The notes: generated from the sequence alone by a model not told the origin. Shown: positions 38,999 through 48,120, numbered from the stretch's first letter. The stretch: DNA of 64,000 bases from Achromobacter xylosoxidans A8 (GCF_000165835.1 NC_014640.1:1612001-1676000), one strand, 5' to 3'. Made by a program: numbers and translations.

Positions 38999-39885
38999 GC
39001 GATACCCCTTTTCGTACCGGCTTCGTCGCCATCGTGGGCCGCCCCAATGTGGGCAAGTCCACCCTGACGAATGCCCTGATCGGTTCCAAGATTTCCATCG
39101 TGTCGCGCAAGGCGCAGACCACGCGCCACCGCATCCACGGTGTGCTGACGCGCGAGCACGAGCAGTTCGTGTTCGTCGACACCCCCGGTTTCCAGACCCG
39201 CCACGGCGGCGCCATGAACCGCATGATGAACCGCGTGGTCACGCAGGCCCTGGCCGATGTGGACGTGGTGGTGCATGTGGTGGAAGCCGGCAAATGGTCC
39301 GAAGGCGACGCCAAGCTGCTGCCGCTGCTGCCCGCGCCCGAACGCACCATCCTGGTCGTGTCCAAGATCGACGCATTGAAGAACCGCGACGACCTGTTCG
39401 CCTTCGTGTCCAAGATCATGGCGCTGCATCCCTACGGTGCGGTGGTGCCGGTCAGCGCCACCAAGAAGCAGCAGCTGGATCAGTTGTTGGAAGAGATCGC
39501 GTCGCGTCTGCCGGAAGGCGAGGCGATGTTCGAGGAAGACACGCTGACCGACCGCCCCATGCGCTTCATCGCCGCCGAACTGGTGCGCGAGAAGATCTTC
39601 CGCCTGGTCGGCGACGAGCTGCCCTACGGCTGTACCGTCGTCATCGAACAATGGGAAGAGACCGCCAAGGGCGCCAGCATCAACGCCTGCGTGGTGGTCG
39701 AACGCGACAGCCACAAGCCCATTCTGTTGGGCACGGGCGGCATGCACATGAAGCGCATCGCCACGGAGGCGCGGCAGGACATCGCCAAGCTGCTGGACAA
39801 GCCGGTGCACCTGGAGGTCTACATCAAGGTGCGCAAGGGCTGGTCCGACCGCGAGGGTGCGCTCCGCGATCTGGGCTATGAGTAG
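38995..39885 (+). CDS. era: GTPase Era
   Basis: 296 aa. G1 [10 protein letters not shown]3 DTPGF, G4 SKID; KH domain at about 205-296 with [15 protein letters not shown]. Binds the 3' end of 16S rRNA in 30S assembly. ATGA overlap with rnc and an 8-bp overlap with recO show tight coupling. Confidence 0.97.
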   Translation: MSDTPFRTGFVAIVGRPNVGKSTLTNALIGSKISIVSRKAQTTRHRIHGVLTREHEQFVFVDTPGFQTRHGGAMNRMMNRVVTQALADVDVVVHVVEAGKWSEGDAKLLPLLPAPERTILVVSKIDALKNRDDLFAFVSKIMALHPYGAVVPVSATKKQQLDQLLEEIASRLPEGEAMFEEDTLTDRPMRFIAAELVREKIFRLVGDELPYGCTVVIEQWEETAKGASINACVVVERDSHKPILLGTGGMHMKRIATEARQDIAKLLDKPVHLEVYIKVRKGWSDREGALRDLGYE

Positions 39886-40465
39886 AAGGGCGCCTCGCGT
39901 CCAGGATCGCCCCGGATATATGTTGCACGCCACCGCGTGGCGTGAGACTTCCCTTATCGTTCAGACTTTCTCGCGCGATCATGGCTGTGTGGCCATGGTC
40001 GCCAAGGGCGCCAAGCGCCCGTACTCCGTGCTGCGTCCGGTGCTGTCCGCGTTCCAGCCGCTGCTGCTGTCGTGGACCGGCAACGGCGAGGTCAAGACCC
40101 TGACCCGCGCCGAGATCGCCGGCATCCGGCCGCTGACCGGCACCGCGCTGATGTCGGCCTGGTACCTGAACGAGCTGCTGCTGCGGCTGCTGCCGCGCGA
40201 AGACGCCCATCCGCTGCTCTACGACGCCTACGACTTCGCCTTGCAACAGCTGTCCGGCGGCACCCGCGCGGCAGGCGCGCTGCGCCGCTTCGAATGGACT
40301 TTGCTGCGCGAAACCGGCTATGGCGTGGACGAAGCGCCGCCCGATTTCGACGACCCAGCGATCGAGCCGGCGCTACGTCGCGACCTGCGCGAACGGCTGG
40401 CCGAAATCCTGGCGGGCCGGCCCTTGTCGACCCGCCGCGTGTTGATGGACCTGCAGCGCATCTGA
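39878..40465 (+). CDS. recO: DNA repair protein RecO (short form)
   Basis: 195 aa. RecFOR-pathway protein that loads RecA on SSB-coated DNA. The OB-fold N-terminus (YMLHATAWRETSLIVQTFSRDHG, VAKGAKRP) and the first helical part (SAWYLNELLLRLL) are intact. The stretch of about 40-45 residues that normally lies between GYGV and the last helices is missing, so GYGVDEAPPDFDDP runs almost straight into LAEILAGRPLSTRRVLMDL; no Cys cluster is present. No frameshift is apparent. ATG 39878 lies within the end of era. Confidence 0.88.
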   Translation: MSRRAPRVQDRPGYMLHATAWRETSLIVQTFSRDHGCVAMVAKGAKRPYSVLRPVLSAFQPLLLSWTGNGEVKTLTRAEIAGIRPLTGTALMSAWYLNELLLRLLPREDAHPLLYDAYDFALQQLSGGTRAAGALRRFEWTLLRETGYGVDEAPPDFDDPAIEPALRRDLRERLAEILAGRPLSTRRVLMDLQRI

Positions 40466-40483
40466 GCGCATCGCGACCCGGCC

Positions 40484-41392
40484 ATGACCTTCACGCTCAA
40501 GCAGGTCGAGACCTTCCGCACCGTCTATGAAACGGAAAGCGTCACCGCCGCCGCCAGGCGGCTGGACGTGTCGCCCGCCACCGTCAGCGCGACCCTGGCG
40601 GCGCTCGAAGCCAGCATCGAGCTGCGCCTGTTCGAGCGCGTGCGCCAGCGCATGCAGCGCACGCCTGAAGCGACCTTGCTCTATGAAGAAATCCGCCGCT
40701 TGAACGTCGGCCTGGAAAGCCTGGGCCGCAAGATCCGCGCGATCCGCGGCGCGGCGCAGCCACGGTTGCGCGTCGGCTGCATCCATGCCTACAGCGGCGC
40801 GATCATCAGCGACACGATTGCGCGCTTCCGGACCCGCTATCCGGACACCGGGCTGTATCTGCAGATCCGCGACTCCAACACCTTGCGCGACATGGTGGTG
40901 TCGGGCGAACTCGATCTGGCGGCAGTCGCCGACGAGTCCGAGCTGGAAGGCTTGCGCGGGCACCGGCTGGCCAGCCTGCGCGCCGTGGCGGTCTTTCCCA
41001 AGGGCCATCCACTGGCGAGGCTGGAACAGGTGGAGTTTTCGCATCTGGCTGATGCGGACGTGATCGCCCTGAATGCCGAGGACGGCTCGCGCAAACGCCT
41101 GGACGCGCTGCTGGCGCAGGCGGGGCAGAGCCTGAAGGTGGCCATCGAGACGCCATACTCCAGCACGGTGTGCCAATTGGCGCTGGCAGGGCACGGCGTG
41201 GGCATCGCCAATCCGGCCACGGCGGTCGGCATGGCGGCGGCTGGCCTGAGCTATCGCCCGCTGGCCGCGCCGGTGCATTTCGAATGCCACATGATTCTGC
41301 ACGGCAGCCGCCCCTTGTCCGAAGCCGGCAAGTTCTGGGCGACCTGCCTGCGCGGCGCGTTGGCGCCGCTGGTGGACAGCTTCGGCGTCTAG
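40484..41392 (+). CDS. LysR-family transcriptional regulator
   Basis: 302 aa. HTH in the first 60 residues (LKQVETFRTVYETESVTAAARRL, SPATVSATLAALE), effector domain from about 90. It starts 18 bp after recO but belongs by context to the convergent catabolic genes at 41410-44485, with only 17 bp between the stops. Probable regulator of the PLP enzyme/deacylase/Bug unit; effector unknown. Confidence 0.88.
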   Translation: MTFTLKQVETFRTVYETESVTAAARRLDVSPATVSATLAALEASIELRLFERVRQRMQRTPEATLLYEEIRRLNVGLESLGRKIRAIRGAAQPRLRVGCIHAYSGAIISDTIARFRTRYPDTGLYLQIRDSNTLRDMVVSGELDLAAVADESELEGLRGHRLASLRAVAVFPKGHPLARLEQVEFSHLADADVIALNAEDGSRKRLDALLAQAGQSLKVAIETPYSSTVCQLALAGHGVGIANPATAVGMAAAGLSYRPLAAPVHFECHMILHGSRPLSEAGKFWATCLRGALAPLVDSFGV

Positions 41393-41409
41393 CGTCCTGT
41401 GCCGGGACG

Positions 41410-42507
41410 CTAGCCGCGGCGTCCGTCCGAGGTCACGATCAGCACGACCGAAGATTCCGCGTCCAGCAGGCCCGAGCGCCGCAGCCGCGACACGGCAGCC
41501 AGCGCCGCGGCCGACGATAGCTCGGTCGCCAGACCCATGCGTTCCAGCCGCTGCTGCGCTTGCGCGGCCGCCGCGTCTGAGACTTCCACGGGCGTGCCGC
41601 CGGATCGCGACAGAGCTTCCAGCGACTGCAGCGTGCTGGTGCTGCCCGCGATCGAATACTGGTCCGTCACGCCGTCCCATTGCTTGCGCGCGTCGCCTGT
41701 CGCGCGGGCGCGCGACAGGCGGGCGTACGGTTCCACTGCATGCAGCCGGGGCAGGCGGGCGATGCGTCCGCTTTGCAGCAGATGCTGCCAGCCCAGGAAG
41801 ATGCCCCACAGCAGGTCGCCGCGCGCGGTAGGGACGACGATGTCGCTGGGTACGCCGCAGGCTTCCAGGATTTCCAGCGCGATGGGCTTGTAGCCTTCCA
41901 CGCCGTAGGGGTGGGTGCCGACGGGCGGATTCAGATAGTTGGTGCCGGCGAAGGCGCCGTGATTGCGGCACAGGTCCTCGACATGGGGCCAGCGGCTCAG
42001 GCTGTCCTCGAAGGCGGTCAGCCGGGCGCCGAAGCGCTGCATGGCCTCACGCTGCAAGGGCGGGCAGTTGGTGGTGATGGCGATGTCGGCCTCCAGCCGC
42101 GCGGCGGCGCAATAGGCGGCCAGCGAGACCCCGGCATTGCCGCTGGACGCGGCCGCCACGCGGGTGGCGTCCGCCAGGCGCGCGCGCGACACCAGTTGGG
42201 CCGCCATGCGGTCCTTGTGGCTGCCGGTGGGATTGGCGCTTTCGCATTTCAGCCAGAGCTGGCCTACGCCCTCGGTCTGCGCCAGCGCGGGCATGGCTAG
42301 GCAGGGTGTGGCGCCTTCGCCCAGCGTGACGGCGTCCAGCACCGGCAGGGGCATGGCGTCGTCCGTGGATGGTTCGTAGAGGCATTCCAGGCCGGCGGGG
42401 TGGCCGGCTTCCAGGCAGCTGGGGCAGCCTTCGGGGTAATCGGCGGGCGGCCACAGGCTGGCGCAACGGATGCAGCGCAGGCCGGACAAGCTAGGGTTCA
42501 TCTGCAT
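41410..42507 (-). CDS. Threonine-synthase-like PLP-dependent enzyme
   Basis: 365 aa, fold-type II PLP family. An N-terminal zinc-ribbon-like motif (C12-x2-C15, C28-x2-C31) precedes the catalytic domain. PLP lysine K98 in NPTGSHKDRMA and the phosphate/substrate loop SSGNAGVSLAAY resemble threonine synthase more than threonine dehydratase. Shorter than housekeeping ThrC and placed with a deacylase and a Bug receptor, so a catabolic beta/gamma-elimination or replacement on an unusual amino acid is likely (inference). The deacylase stop lies 3 bp upstream. Confidence 0.8.
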   Translation of the reverse strand: MQMNPSLSGLRCIRCASLWPPADYPEGCPSCLEAGHPAGLECLYEPSTDDAMPLPVLDAVTLGEGATPCLAMPALAQTEGVGQLWLKCESANPTGSHKDRMAAQLVSRARLADATRVAAASSGNAGVSLAAYCAAARLEADIAITTNCPPLQREAMQRFGARLTAFEDSLSRWPHVEDLCRNHGAFAGTNYLNPPVGTHPYGVEGYKPIALEILEACGVPSDIVVPTARGDLLWGIFLGWQHLLQSGRIARLPRLHAVEPYARLSRARATGDARKQWDGVTDQYSIAGSTSTLQSLEALSRSGGTPVEVSDAAAAQAQQRLERMGLATELSSAAALAAVSRLRRSGLLDAESSVVLIVTSDGRRG

Positions 42508-42510
42508 GTG

Positions 42511-43491
42511 TCAGTATTTCGAAGCGAGGGAATCGAGGGGCAGGGCGGGCGCGACCTGCAGCAGGCAATCGCCGTCGTCGCTGCGGGCGATGGCGCGCAG
42601 GCAGACCACGGTGCCGGCCTGCGGACTGGTCAGGGCTCGCGGCGGCAGGTCGGGGCGGGCGGGTTCGATCAGTTGGCCGATGCGCTGGCGCGCGCCGACC
42701 ATTTGCCCCAGTCCGATGGCAGGCACGAACACGCCGGCTTCGCTGGCGCGCACGGTGGCGGCGGGAGCGTCCAGGTCGTAGAGGCGGACTTCGGGGTTTA
42801 ACGCCGGGGGCCGGTCTGGCAGGAGGCCCAGTTCGCCCAGGCAGCCCAGCAGGCCGTCGCGGCAGCGGTCGACCAGCGCCTGGCTGGTTTCGCGCCCGCC
42901 GCCGATCTCGGCGCTCAGGCGCAACACTCCATGGCGGCTGGCGGCGGCCGGCATCGAGCCGGACTCGGTGCCGCGGAAGAACATGCAATCGGGCAGCCCG
43001 AAGGCGCGCGCCAGGGCGGGCAGGCGTTCATCATAGGCATCGTTGCCGTAACGCGTGATCACCGAGGACGGCAGGTAGCGCAGCGACGCGCCGCCGCTGT
43101 GCACGTCCACCAGCGCCTGTATGCGGGGCAAGAGCCGGGCCTCCAGCGCGGCCGCCACGCTTTCGGTGTAGCCGCGCGCGGGGGCGCCCAGGAAGGCGCG
43201 ATTCAGATTGCCGTCGTCCGAGGGCGACAGGCGCGTGCCGGCCAGCGAGGCTTCGGCGTTGGCCGCGGGCAGCAGATAGACCGTGCCGCGCCGCAGGATG
43301 CCGGGCAGCAGGCGCCATAGTTCCAGGATGGCGGCCTGGCCTTCCCATTCGTCGCCATGCACGCCCGCCATCAAGGCGACGGCGGGGCCTGGCCCCGCCT
43401 CGATCCGCAGCATCGGAATGGTGACGCGCCGGTAGGCCGAGGCGTTGGTCGCGGCGGCGCAGGAGAAGTCCTCGCGGCTTACCGTGGCCAT
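42511..43491 (-). CDS. Succinylglutamate desuccinylase/aspartoacylase-family deacylase (M14-like)
   Basis: 326 aa. Zinc ligands His45 and Glu48 in AGVHGDEWEG and His131 in VDVHSGG; GNLNRAFLG and SAEIGGG also fit the family. Members remove acetyl or succinyl groups from amino acids, for example in arginine succinyltransferase and ectoine catabolism (DoeB/EutE). Together with the PLP enzyme downstream it suggests hydrolysis of an N-acylated amino acid followed by PLP chemistry. No signal peptide. Confidence 0.85.
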   Translation of the reverse strand: MATVSREDFSCAAATNASAYRRVTIPMLRIEAGPGPAVALMAGVHGDEWEGQAAILELWRLLPGILRRGTVYLLPAANAEASLAGTRLSPSDDGNLNRAFLGAPARGYTESVAAALEARLLPRIQALVDVHSGGASLRYLPSSVITRYGNDAYDERLPALARAFGLPDCMFFRGTESGSMPAAASRHGVLRLSAEIGGGRETSQALVDRCRDGLLGCLGELGLLPDRPPALNPEVRLYDLDAPAATVRASEAGVFVPAIGLGQMVGARQRIGQLIEPARPDLPPRALTSPQAGTVVCLRAIARSDDGDCLLQVAPALPLDSLASKY

Positions 43492-43522
43492 GCGGTGGCT
43501 CCTGCGGATGTCGAGATCCGGC

Positions 43523-44485
43523 TCAGTCCAGCGTGGTGCCGGCGGCCTTGATGATGCCTTCCCATTTGGGCAGCTCCTTGCGTATCTGGTTTTGTACGTC
43601 CTGCGGCGTGCCGCCTAGCGGTTCCTGGGAGCGGCTGCGCAGTTCCTTGCTGACGTTGTCCGAGCGCAGCGCCGCGTTCATCGCCGCGTTCAGCCGCGCG
43701 ATGACCTCGGGTGGCGTGCCGGCGGGTGCGACCAGCGCGCTCCAGGCCGACTGCTCGTAGTCGGGATAGCCTTGTTCCGCCACCGTGGGCACGTCCGGAT
43801 TGGAGGCGGCGCGGGTCCGGGTGGTGACCGCCAGCGCGCGCAGGCGGCCGTCCTTCAGGTTGCCGATCAGCGGCGGCAGGTTTTCCATCATGGAATCGAC
43901 GTGGCCGCCCAGCAGGTCGGACAGCTGCGCGGCCGTCGCCTTGTACGGGATCTGGCGCACGGCGGCGCCGGTCTGGGCGATGAAGAGCTTGACGCCGACC
44001 TCGCTGGTGGTGCCCGGGTCGGCCGAGGTCATCGTCAGGCGTTGCGGCTGGGCGCGGCTGGCTTCGATGAATCCCTTCAGATCGCGATAGGGCGAGGACG
44101 CATTCACCACGATGACGTTGGGCGTTTCGGCGACCAGGCCGATGGCGGCGATGTCGCGGTCCAGGTCATAGAGCTGTTGCTTGAACAGGAAACGATGCAG
44201 CACCAGGGTGCCGACGTGGGCATAGCCGATGGTGTAGCCGTCGGCCGCCGCGCGCGCCAGGGCCTGGGTGCCGATGCGGCCGCCCGCGCCGACGCGGTTT
44301 TCCACCACCACGGGCTGGCCCAATTGGCGGCTCATTTCCTGGCCCACCAGGCGTGCGGTGATATCAGCGTTGCCGCCGGCCGCGGCCGGCACGATCAGCG
44401 TGATGGCGCGCTCCGGATAGGCAGCCTGCGCGGCGGGCGCGGCCAGGCTGAGCAACAGGGCGGCAAGACAGGCGGTGCGTTTCAT
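43523..44485 (-). CDS. Bug/TctC-family periplasmic substrate-binding protein
   Basis: 320 aa. Signal peptide of about 21 residues (ACLAALLLSLAAPAAQA). Bug motifs: ITLIVPAAAGGNADITAR and PVVVENRVGAGGRIG. The first loop has AAAGGNADI rather than the common PGGGxDxxAR, so the ligand may differ from typical dicarboxylates. Upstream member of the minus-strand unit with the deacylase and PLP enzyme; no TctA/TctB genes nearby. Confidence 0.9.
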   Translation of the reverse strand: MKRTACLAALLLSLAAPAAQAAYPERAITLIVPAAAGGNADITARLVGQEMSRQLGQPVVVENRVGAGGRIGTQALARAAADGYTIGYAHVGTLVLHRFLFKQQLYDLDRDIAAIGLVAETPNVIVVNASSPYRDLKGFIEASRAQPQRLTMTSADPGTTSEVGVKLFIAQTGAAVRQIPYKATAAQLSDLLGGHVDSMMENLPPLIGNLKDGRLRALAVTTRTRAASNPDVPTVAEQGYPDYEQSAWSALVAPAGTPPEVIARLNAAMNAALRSDNVSKELRSRSQEPLGGTPQDVQNQIRKELPKWEGIIKAAGTTLD

Positions 44486-44575
44486 GACGTTTCCCCAGGC
44501 ATTGAGAGCTGCGCCATTGTGCGGTCGGGGCTTGGGGAATACGTTTGGTTAAATGAGATGGATGTTCAATAAAAC

Positions 44576-45865
44576 CTAAGATTTATCCTCGTTGCGCCGG
44601 TCCGCGGTCCGCCCCAGGCCATGCCCTACCGCGGCGGCGGCCAGCGCGCAGATTGCGCCCAGCGCGGCAACCAGGGCCACGCCGTAGCCCAGCGTGTCCA
44701 CGCCGGCCTTGACCCAGCCGCTGGCCGCATCGCCCGCACGGTAGACCACGGTGTCGATGACGTTCTTGGTCTTGTACTTGTCCTCGGGCGGGACCGCCGT
44801 GAACAGCATTTCGCGCCCCGGCCGGATCAGCGCGTACTCGCCGACGCGGCGCACGATCATGGCCGCGGCCAGCACGCCGAACACGGGAAAGGCCGCCAGG
44901 GCCAGGAACGCGACCGTCATGGTCAGCGGCACGGCGGTCAGCAGGAAGCGCAGTCCCAGGCGGGTGGCGACGCGGCCGGTGATGAAGATCTGCGACGCCA
45001 GCGACAAGGCCTGCACCGTGAAGTCCAGCGCGCTGAAGACGCGGATGCGTTGGGCCGTGTCGGCAAAGGCATGCGCCACCAGCCGGGCCTGCTCCATGTA
45101 GAGAAAGGTGTTGAGCGTGGCCAGCAGGATGACCAGCAGTGAAATTCCCAGCAGGTAGGGGGACTGGAAGATGCGCGAGATGCCTGCCAGGATCGAACCT
45201 TCGATCGGCTGTCGCATGTCGTCCGGCGCCGCGTCCTCGCGGTTGGCCGCGCGCCAGCGCAGCAGCCAGCGCTTGAGCGGCAAGGTGGCGGTCAACAGCA
45301 GCGCAGACAGCAGCAGCAGGCCGGCCGGCCCCAGCGCGCCGGCCAGCAAGCCGCCCAACAGCGGGCCCGCCAGCCCGCCGGCGCTCGCTCCCGCCGCGAT
45401 CAGCGCGAACAGGCGCTTGGCGGATTCCATGCGGAACACATCGGCCATCAGGCTCCAGGCGATGGAGACGACGAACAGGTTGAACACCGACAGCCAGACG
45501 TAGAAGCTGCGCGCGGCCCAGACGCTGCCGGGCCGCAGATACAGCAGGGCGGCGAAAGCGGCCATGCTGAGCGCGAAGACGGCGTAGACCCAGGTCACCA
45601 GCATGGCGCGGGGCACGCGCGCCGAGAGCCAGCCGAACAGCGGCACTACCGCCAGCATGGCGACGAAGGTCGCGGTGAACAGCCACTGCAACTGGTCGAC
45701 GCCAGCCTGGATACCCATGGTCTCGCGTATCGGCCGCAGCATGAAATAGCCGCAGAACAGGAAGAAGAAAAACGCGAAGCCGCAGGCCGCCGGCGCCAGT
45801 TCTTCCCGAGGAAGGCCCAAGGCCTGCGCGGCGCGGCCTGGCAAGCTGCCGGGGGCGGGCGCCAT
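44576..45865 (-). CDS. NTP/NDP-exchange-like MFS carrier
   Basis: 429 aa from ATG 45865 (an in-frame extension to 45910 is less likely). About twelve hydrophobic helices. FCGYFMLRPIRETMGI in the first helix and RSFYVWLSVFNLFVVSIAW recall the ATP/ADP-translocase-like branch found in many free-living proteobacteria, whose substrate is unknown. The C-terminal 30 residues are hydrophilic. It follows the aldo/keto reductase gene after 4 bp, so the two probably form a unit. Confidence 0.78.
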   Translation of the reverse strand: MAPAPGSLPGRAAQALGLPREELAPAACGFAFFFFLFCGYFMLRPIRETMGIQAGVDQLQWLFTATFVAMLAVVPLFGWLSARVPRAMLVTWVYAVFALSMAAFAALLYLRPGSVWAARSFYVWLSVFNLFVVSIAWSLMADVFRMESAKRLFALIAAGASAGGLAGPLLGGLLAGALGPAGLLLLSALLLTATLPLKRWLLRWRAANREDAAPDDMRQPIEGSILAGISRIFQSPYLLGISLLVILLATLNTFLYMEQARLVAHAFADTAQRIRVFSALDFTVQALSLASQIFITGRVATRLGLRFLLTAVPLTMTVAFLALAAFPVFGVLAAAMIVRRVGEYALIRPGREMLFTAVPPEDKYKTKNVIDTVVYRAGDAASGWVKAGVDTLGYGVALVAALGAICALAAAAVGHGLGRTADRRNEDKS

Positions 45866-45869
45866 GGCG

Positions 45870-46787
45870 TCAGGCCAGCAGGGCGGCGATGCGTTCCCGC
45901 ATGGCGGCATCCGGCATCCGCCCGAAGCCGGCCTGCGCGTTGTCCGCCATATTGGCCGGCTTGGAGGTCGCGGGGATCACTGCGGTGACCGCGGGATGGC
46001 CGATGATGAACTTCAGGAAAACCTGGGCCCAGGACTCGCAATCGATCTCGGCGGCCAGCTTGGGCAGCGCCATGCCCTTGACCCGGCGGAACAGCGCGCC
46101 GTCCTGGAAGGGGCGGTTGATCAGCACCGCGACGCCATGAGCCTGGCAAGCGGGCAATAGCCTTTTTTCGGCGTTGCGGTCGGCCACGGACAGGTTGACC
46201 TGGAGGAAGTCGGGCTTTTCCCGTTCCACCAGTTCGGTCAGCTCATCATGGGCGTGGTCGGTGTAGTGGGTGATGCCGACATAGCGGATCACGCCTTGCT
46301 GCTTCAGCTCGCGCAGCAGCGCCAGCTGATTGACGGTGTCGATCAGGTTGTGCACCTGGACCAGGTCGAGCTTGTCGCTGCTCAGCGCCTGCTGCGATTG
46401 GCGCAACTGGCGCATGGCCGATTCATGGCCCTGCGTGCTGATCTTGGTTGCCAGGAACGTCCTGGCGCGCAGGCCGCCGTCGCGGGCCAGCAGCGCGCCG
46501 GTGACCGCTTCCGCCTGCCCATAGCTGGGGGCGGTGTCGATCAGCTTGCCGCCCTTTTGCAGCAGCGTGTCCAGCACCTGGGCCAACGGCGCCATGGCGG
46601 CCTTGTCCGTGGGCGAAACGTTGAAGGTGTCGGCGGTGCCCAGCCCGATGACGGGCAGCGCCTCGCCGGATACGGGTATGGTCCGGGACCACATCGGCGT
46701 CACCACGCTGAGCGCGCGGGCCGGCCAAGCGGATCCGATCAGGGCGCTGGCTGCGGCGGTCTGGAGAAAGCGGCGGCGATCAGGCAT
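45870..46787 (-). CDS. Tat-exported aldo/keto reductase
   Basis: 305 aa. An N-terminal twin-arginine signal (DRRRFLQTAAASALIGS) is followed by an aldo/keto reductase barrel: catalytic Asp and Tyr in LIDTAPSYGQAEAVTG, Lys in LATKIS, and YVGITHYTDH. NADPH is not available in the periplasm, so export of this fold, if real, is unusual; related lipoprotein or Tat AKRs are known only as predictions. Start ATG 46787 gives the signal; an in-frame extension to 46823 does not change it. Confidence 0.82.
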   Translation of the reverse strand: MPDRRRFLQTAAASALIGSAWPARALSVVTPMWSRTIPVSGEALPVIGLGTADTFNVSPTDKAAMAPLAQVLDTLLQKGGKLIDTAPSYGQAEAVTGALLARDGGLRARTFLATKISTQGHESAMRQLRQSQQALSSDKLDLVQVHNLIDTVNQLALLRELKQQGVIRYVGITHYTDHAHDELTELVEREKPDFLQVNLSVADRNAEKRLLPACQAHGVAVLINRPFQDGALFRRVKGMALPKLAAEIDCESWAQVFLKFIIGHPAVTAVIPATSKPANMADNAQAGFGRMPDAAMRERIAALLA

Positions 46788-46824
46788 GGCGTGGCTCCGG
46801 CAGAAAGGCGCCCGGCGGGGCAAA

Positions 46825-46857
46825 GAAAAAGGGCCTACACGTGAATGTAGGCCCTTT
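46825..46857 (-). terminator. Terminator after the BI-1 gene
   Basis: GGGCCTACA (46831-46839) pairs with TGTAGGCCC (46846-46854); on the minus strand it is followed by TTTTTC. Separates the BI-1 gene from the AKR gene. Confidence 0.8.
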
Positions 46858-46880
46858 GTGCCGGTTTGGCTGCGTTGCGA

Positions 46881-47591
46881 TTATTCGCGGTTGCCGCCGA
46901 AGATGCCCAGCAGCATCAGCAGGTTCGAGAAGACGTTATAGACGTCCAGGTAGATGGCCAGCGTGGCGGACACGTAGTTGGTTTCGCCGCCGTTGACCAC
47001 GCGCTGCAGGTCGACCAGCATGAAGGCCGAGAAGATGACGATGGCCAGGACCGAGATGGTCAGCATCAGCGCGGGCAGCTGCAGGAAGATGTTGGCCAGG
47101 GCCGCCACCAGGATCACGACTGCGCCGATGAACAGGAATTTCTGCAGTCCCGACAGGTCGCGCTTGATGGTGGTGGCCAGCGTGGCCATCGTGCCGAACA
47201 CGATCGCGGTGCCGCCGAAGGCCGTCATGACCAACTGCGAGCCGTTGCTCATGCCCATGACGAAGCCCAGCAGGCGCGACAGCATCACGCCCATGAAGAA
47301 CGTGAAGGCCAGCAGCAGGACCACGCCCAGCGAGCTGTTCTTGTTCTTTTCGATCGCGAACATCAGGCCGAACGCGCCCACCAGGAACACGATGGCGGAC
47401 AGTCCGGGGCTGGCGCCCATGACGCGGTTGATGCCGGTGTACATGCCCACGGCAGCGCCCAGCACGGTCGGGATCAGCGAGAGCGCCAGGAGCCAATAGG
47501 TGTTGCGCAAGACCTGATTGCGCGCGACCTCGCCCGGCGCGCCGGCTACGGCGCCGGAACGGTTAAAGGGGGACGGACGATATTCGTTCAT
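46881..47591 (-). CDS. Bax inhibitor-1/YccA-family membrane protein
   Basis: 236 aa with seven predicted membrane helices and the family order. The cytoplasmic N-terminus (about 1-25) precedes VLRNTYWLLALSLIPTVLGA; GASPGLSAIVFLVGAFGLMFAI and the acidic-containing end NVFSNLLMLLGIFGGNRE are typical. YccA modulates FtsH proteolysis of membrane proteins in E. coli; BI-1 homologues are pH-sensitive ion leaks. Single gene with its own terminator. Confidence 0.93.
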   Translation of the reverse strand: MNEYRPSPFNRSGAVAGAPGEVARNQVLRNTYWLLALSLIPTVLGAAVGMYTGINRVMGASPGLSAIVFLVGAFGLMFAIEKNKNSSLGVVLLLAFTFFMGVMLSRLLGFVMGMSNGSQLVMTAFGGTAIVFGTMATLATTIKRDLSGLQKFLFIGAVVILVAALANIFLQLPALMLTISVLAIVIFSAFMLVDLQRVVNGGETNYVSATLAIYLDVYNVFSNLLMLLGIFGGNRE

Positions 47592-47721
47592 GGAGAACTC
47601 CTGTGTACGGCAGAGTAATGGTTGCCTAGAAGGCTTAGAGGGGTAGGATACCTTACAGTTCCCTGAAGAATCCAGTTCTGCCTAGGATTAGACCAGAGGC
47701 GGGAAATAGGTTCCAGACGGG

Positions 47722-48120
47722 TCAACCCGGCCTGACATCCTGCAGCACCCTGGCGACGATGCGCGGCAGTTCCGCGTCCATGCGCGCCTGGATTTGTTCA
47801 ATGGCCTGGGCCAGGGCCTCGCGCATCAGCTGCTCGACTTCAGCTTGCAGACGGGCGCTCAGCACCGTGGCGTCGGGCAGCCCGGCGCGCGAGGCCGGGA
47901 CTGGCGTTTCCAGTATAGCGGTATCGAGGGACGTATCGCTGCTGTCCGCCAGGTCCGTCAGCAGCGGAAAGGCGTCGTCGTCATGGGCCGCTGCCGTGTC
48001 GTCGGCCAGTTCGGTCAACAGGGGCGCGTCTGCGTCGTCCTCGGCCGAGGGCGGATAGAGCGAGGGCTCGGCCCGTTGGGTCAAGGTAGGAATGCCGTGG
48101 TCGGCGGGGCGAGAGGGCAT
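47722..48120 (-). CDS. Acidic hypothetical protein with internal repeat (DUF2486-like)
   Basis: 132 aa, cytoplasmic, very acidic in the first 70 residues. Two near-copies, APLLTELADDTAA and FPLLTDLADSSDT, lie about 18 residues apart, after a start reading GIPTLTQ. The C-terminal half (about 85-130) is a predicted amphipathic helix, QAEVEQLMREALAQAIEQI. This arrangement resembles DUF2486 proteins of betaproteobacteria (weak recall). It follows holC by 46 bp in the same direction; a role with the polymerase is not implied. Confidence 0.7.
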   Translation of the reverse strand: MPSRPADHGIPTLTQRAEPSLYPPSAEDDADAPLLTELADDTAAAHDDDAFPLLTDLADSSDTSLDTAILETPVPASRAGLPDATVLSARLQAEVEQLMREALAQAIEQIQARMDAELPRIVARVLQDVRPG

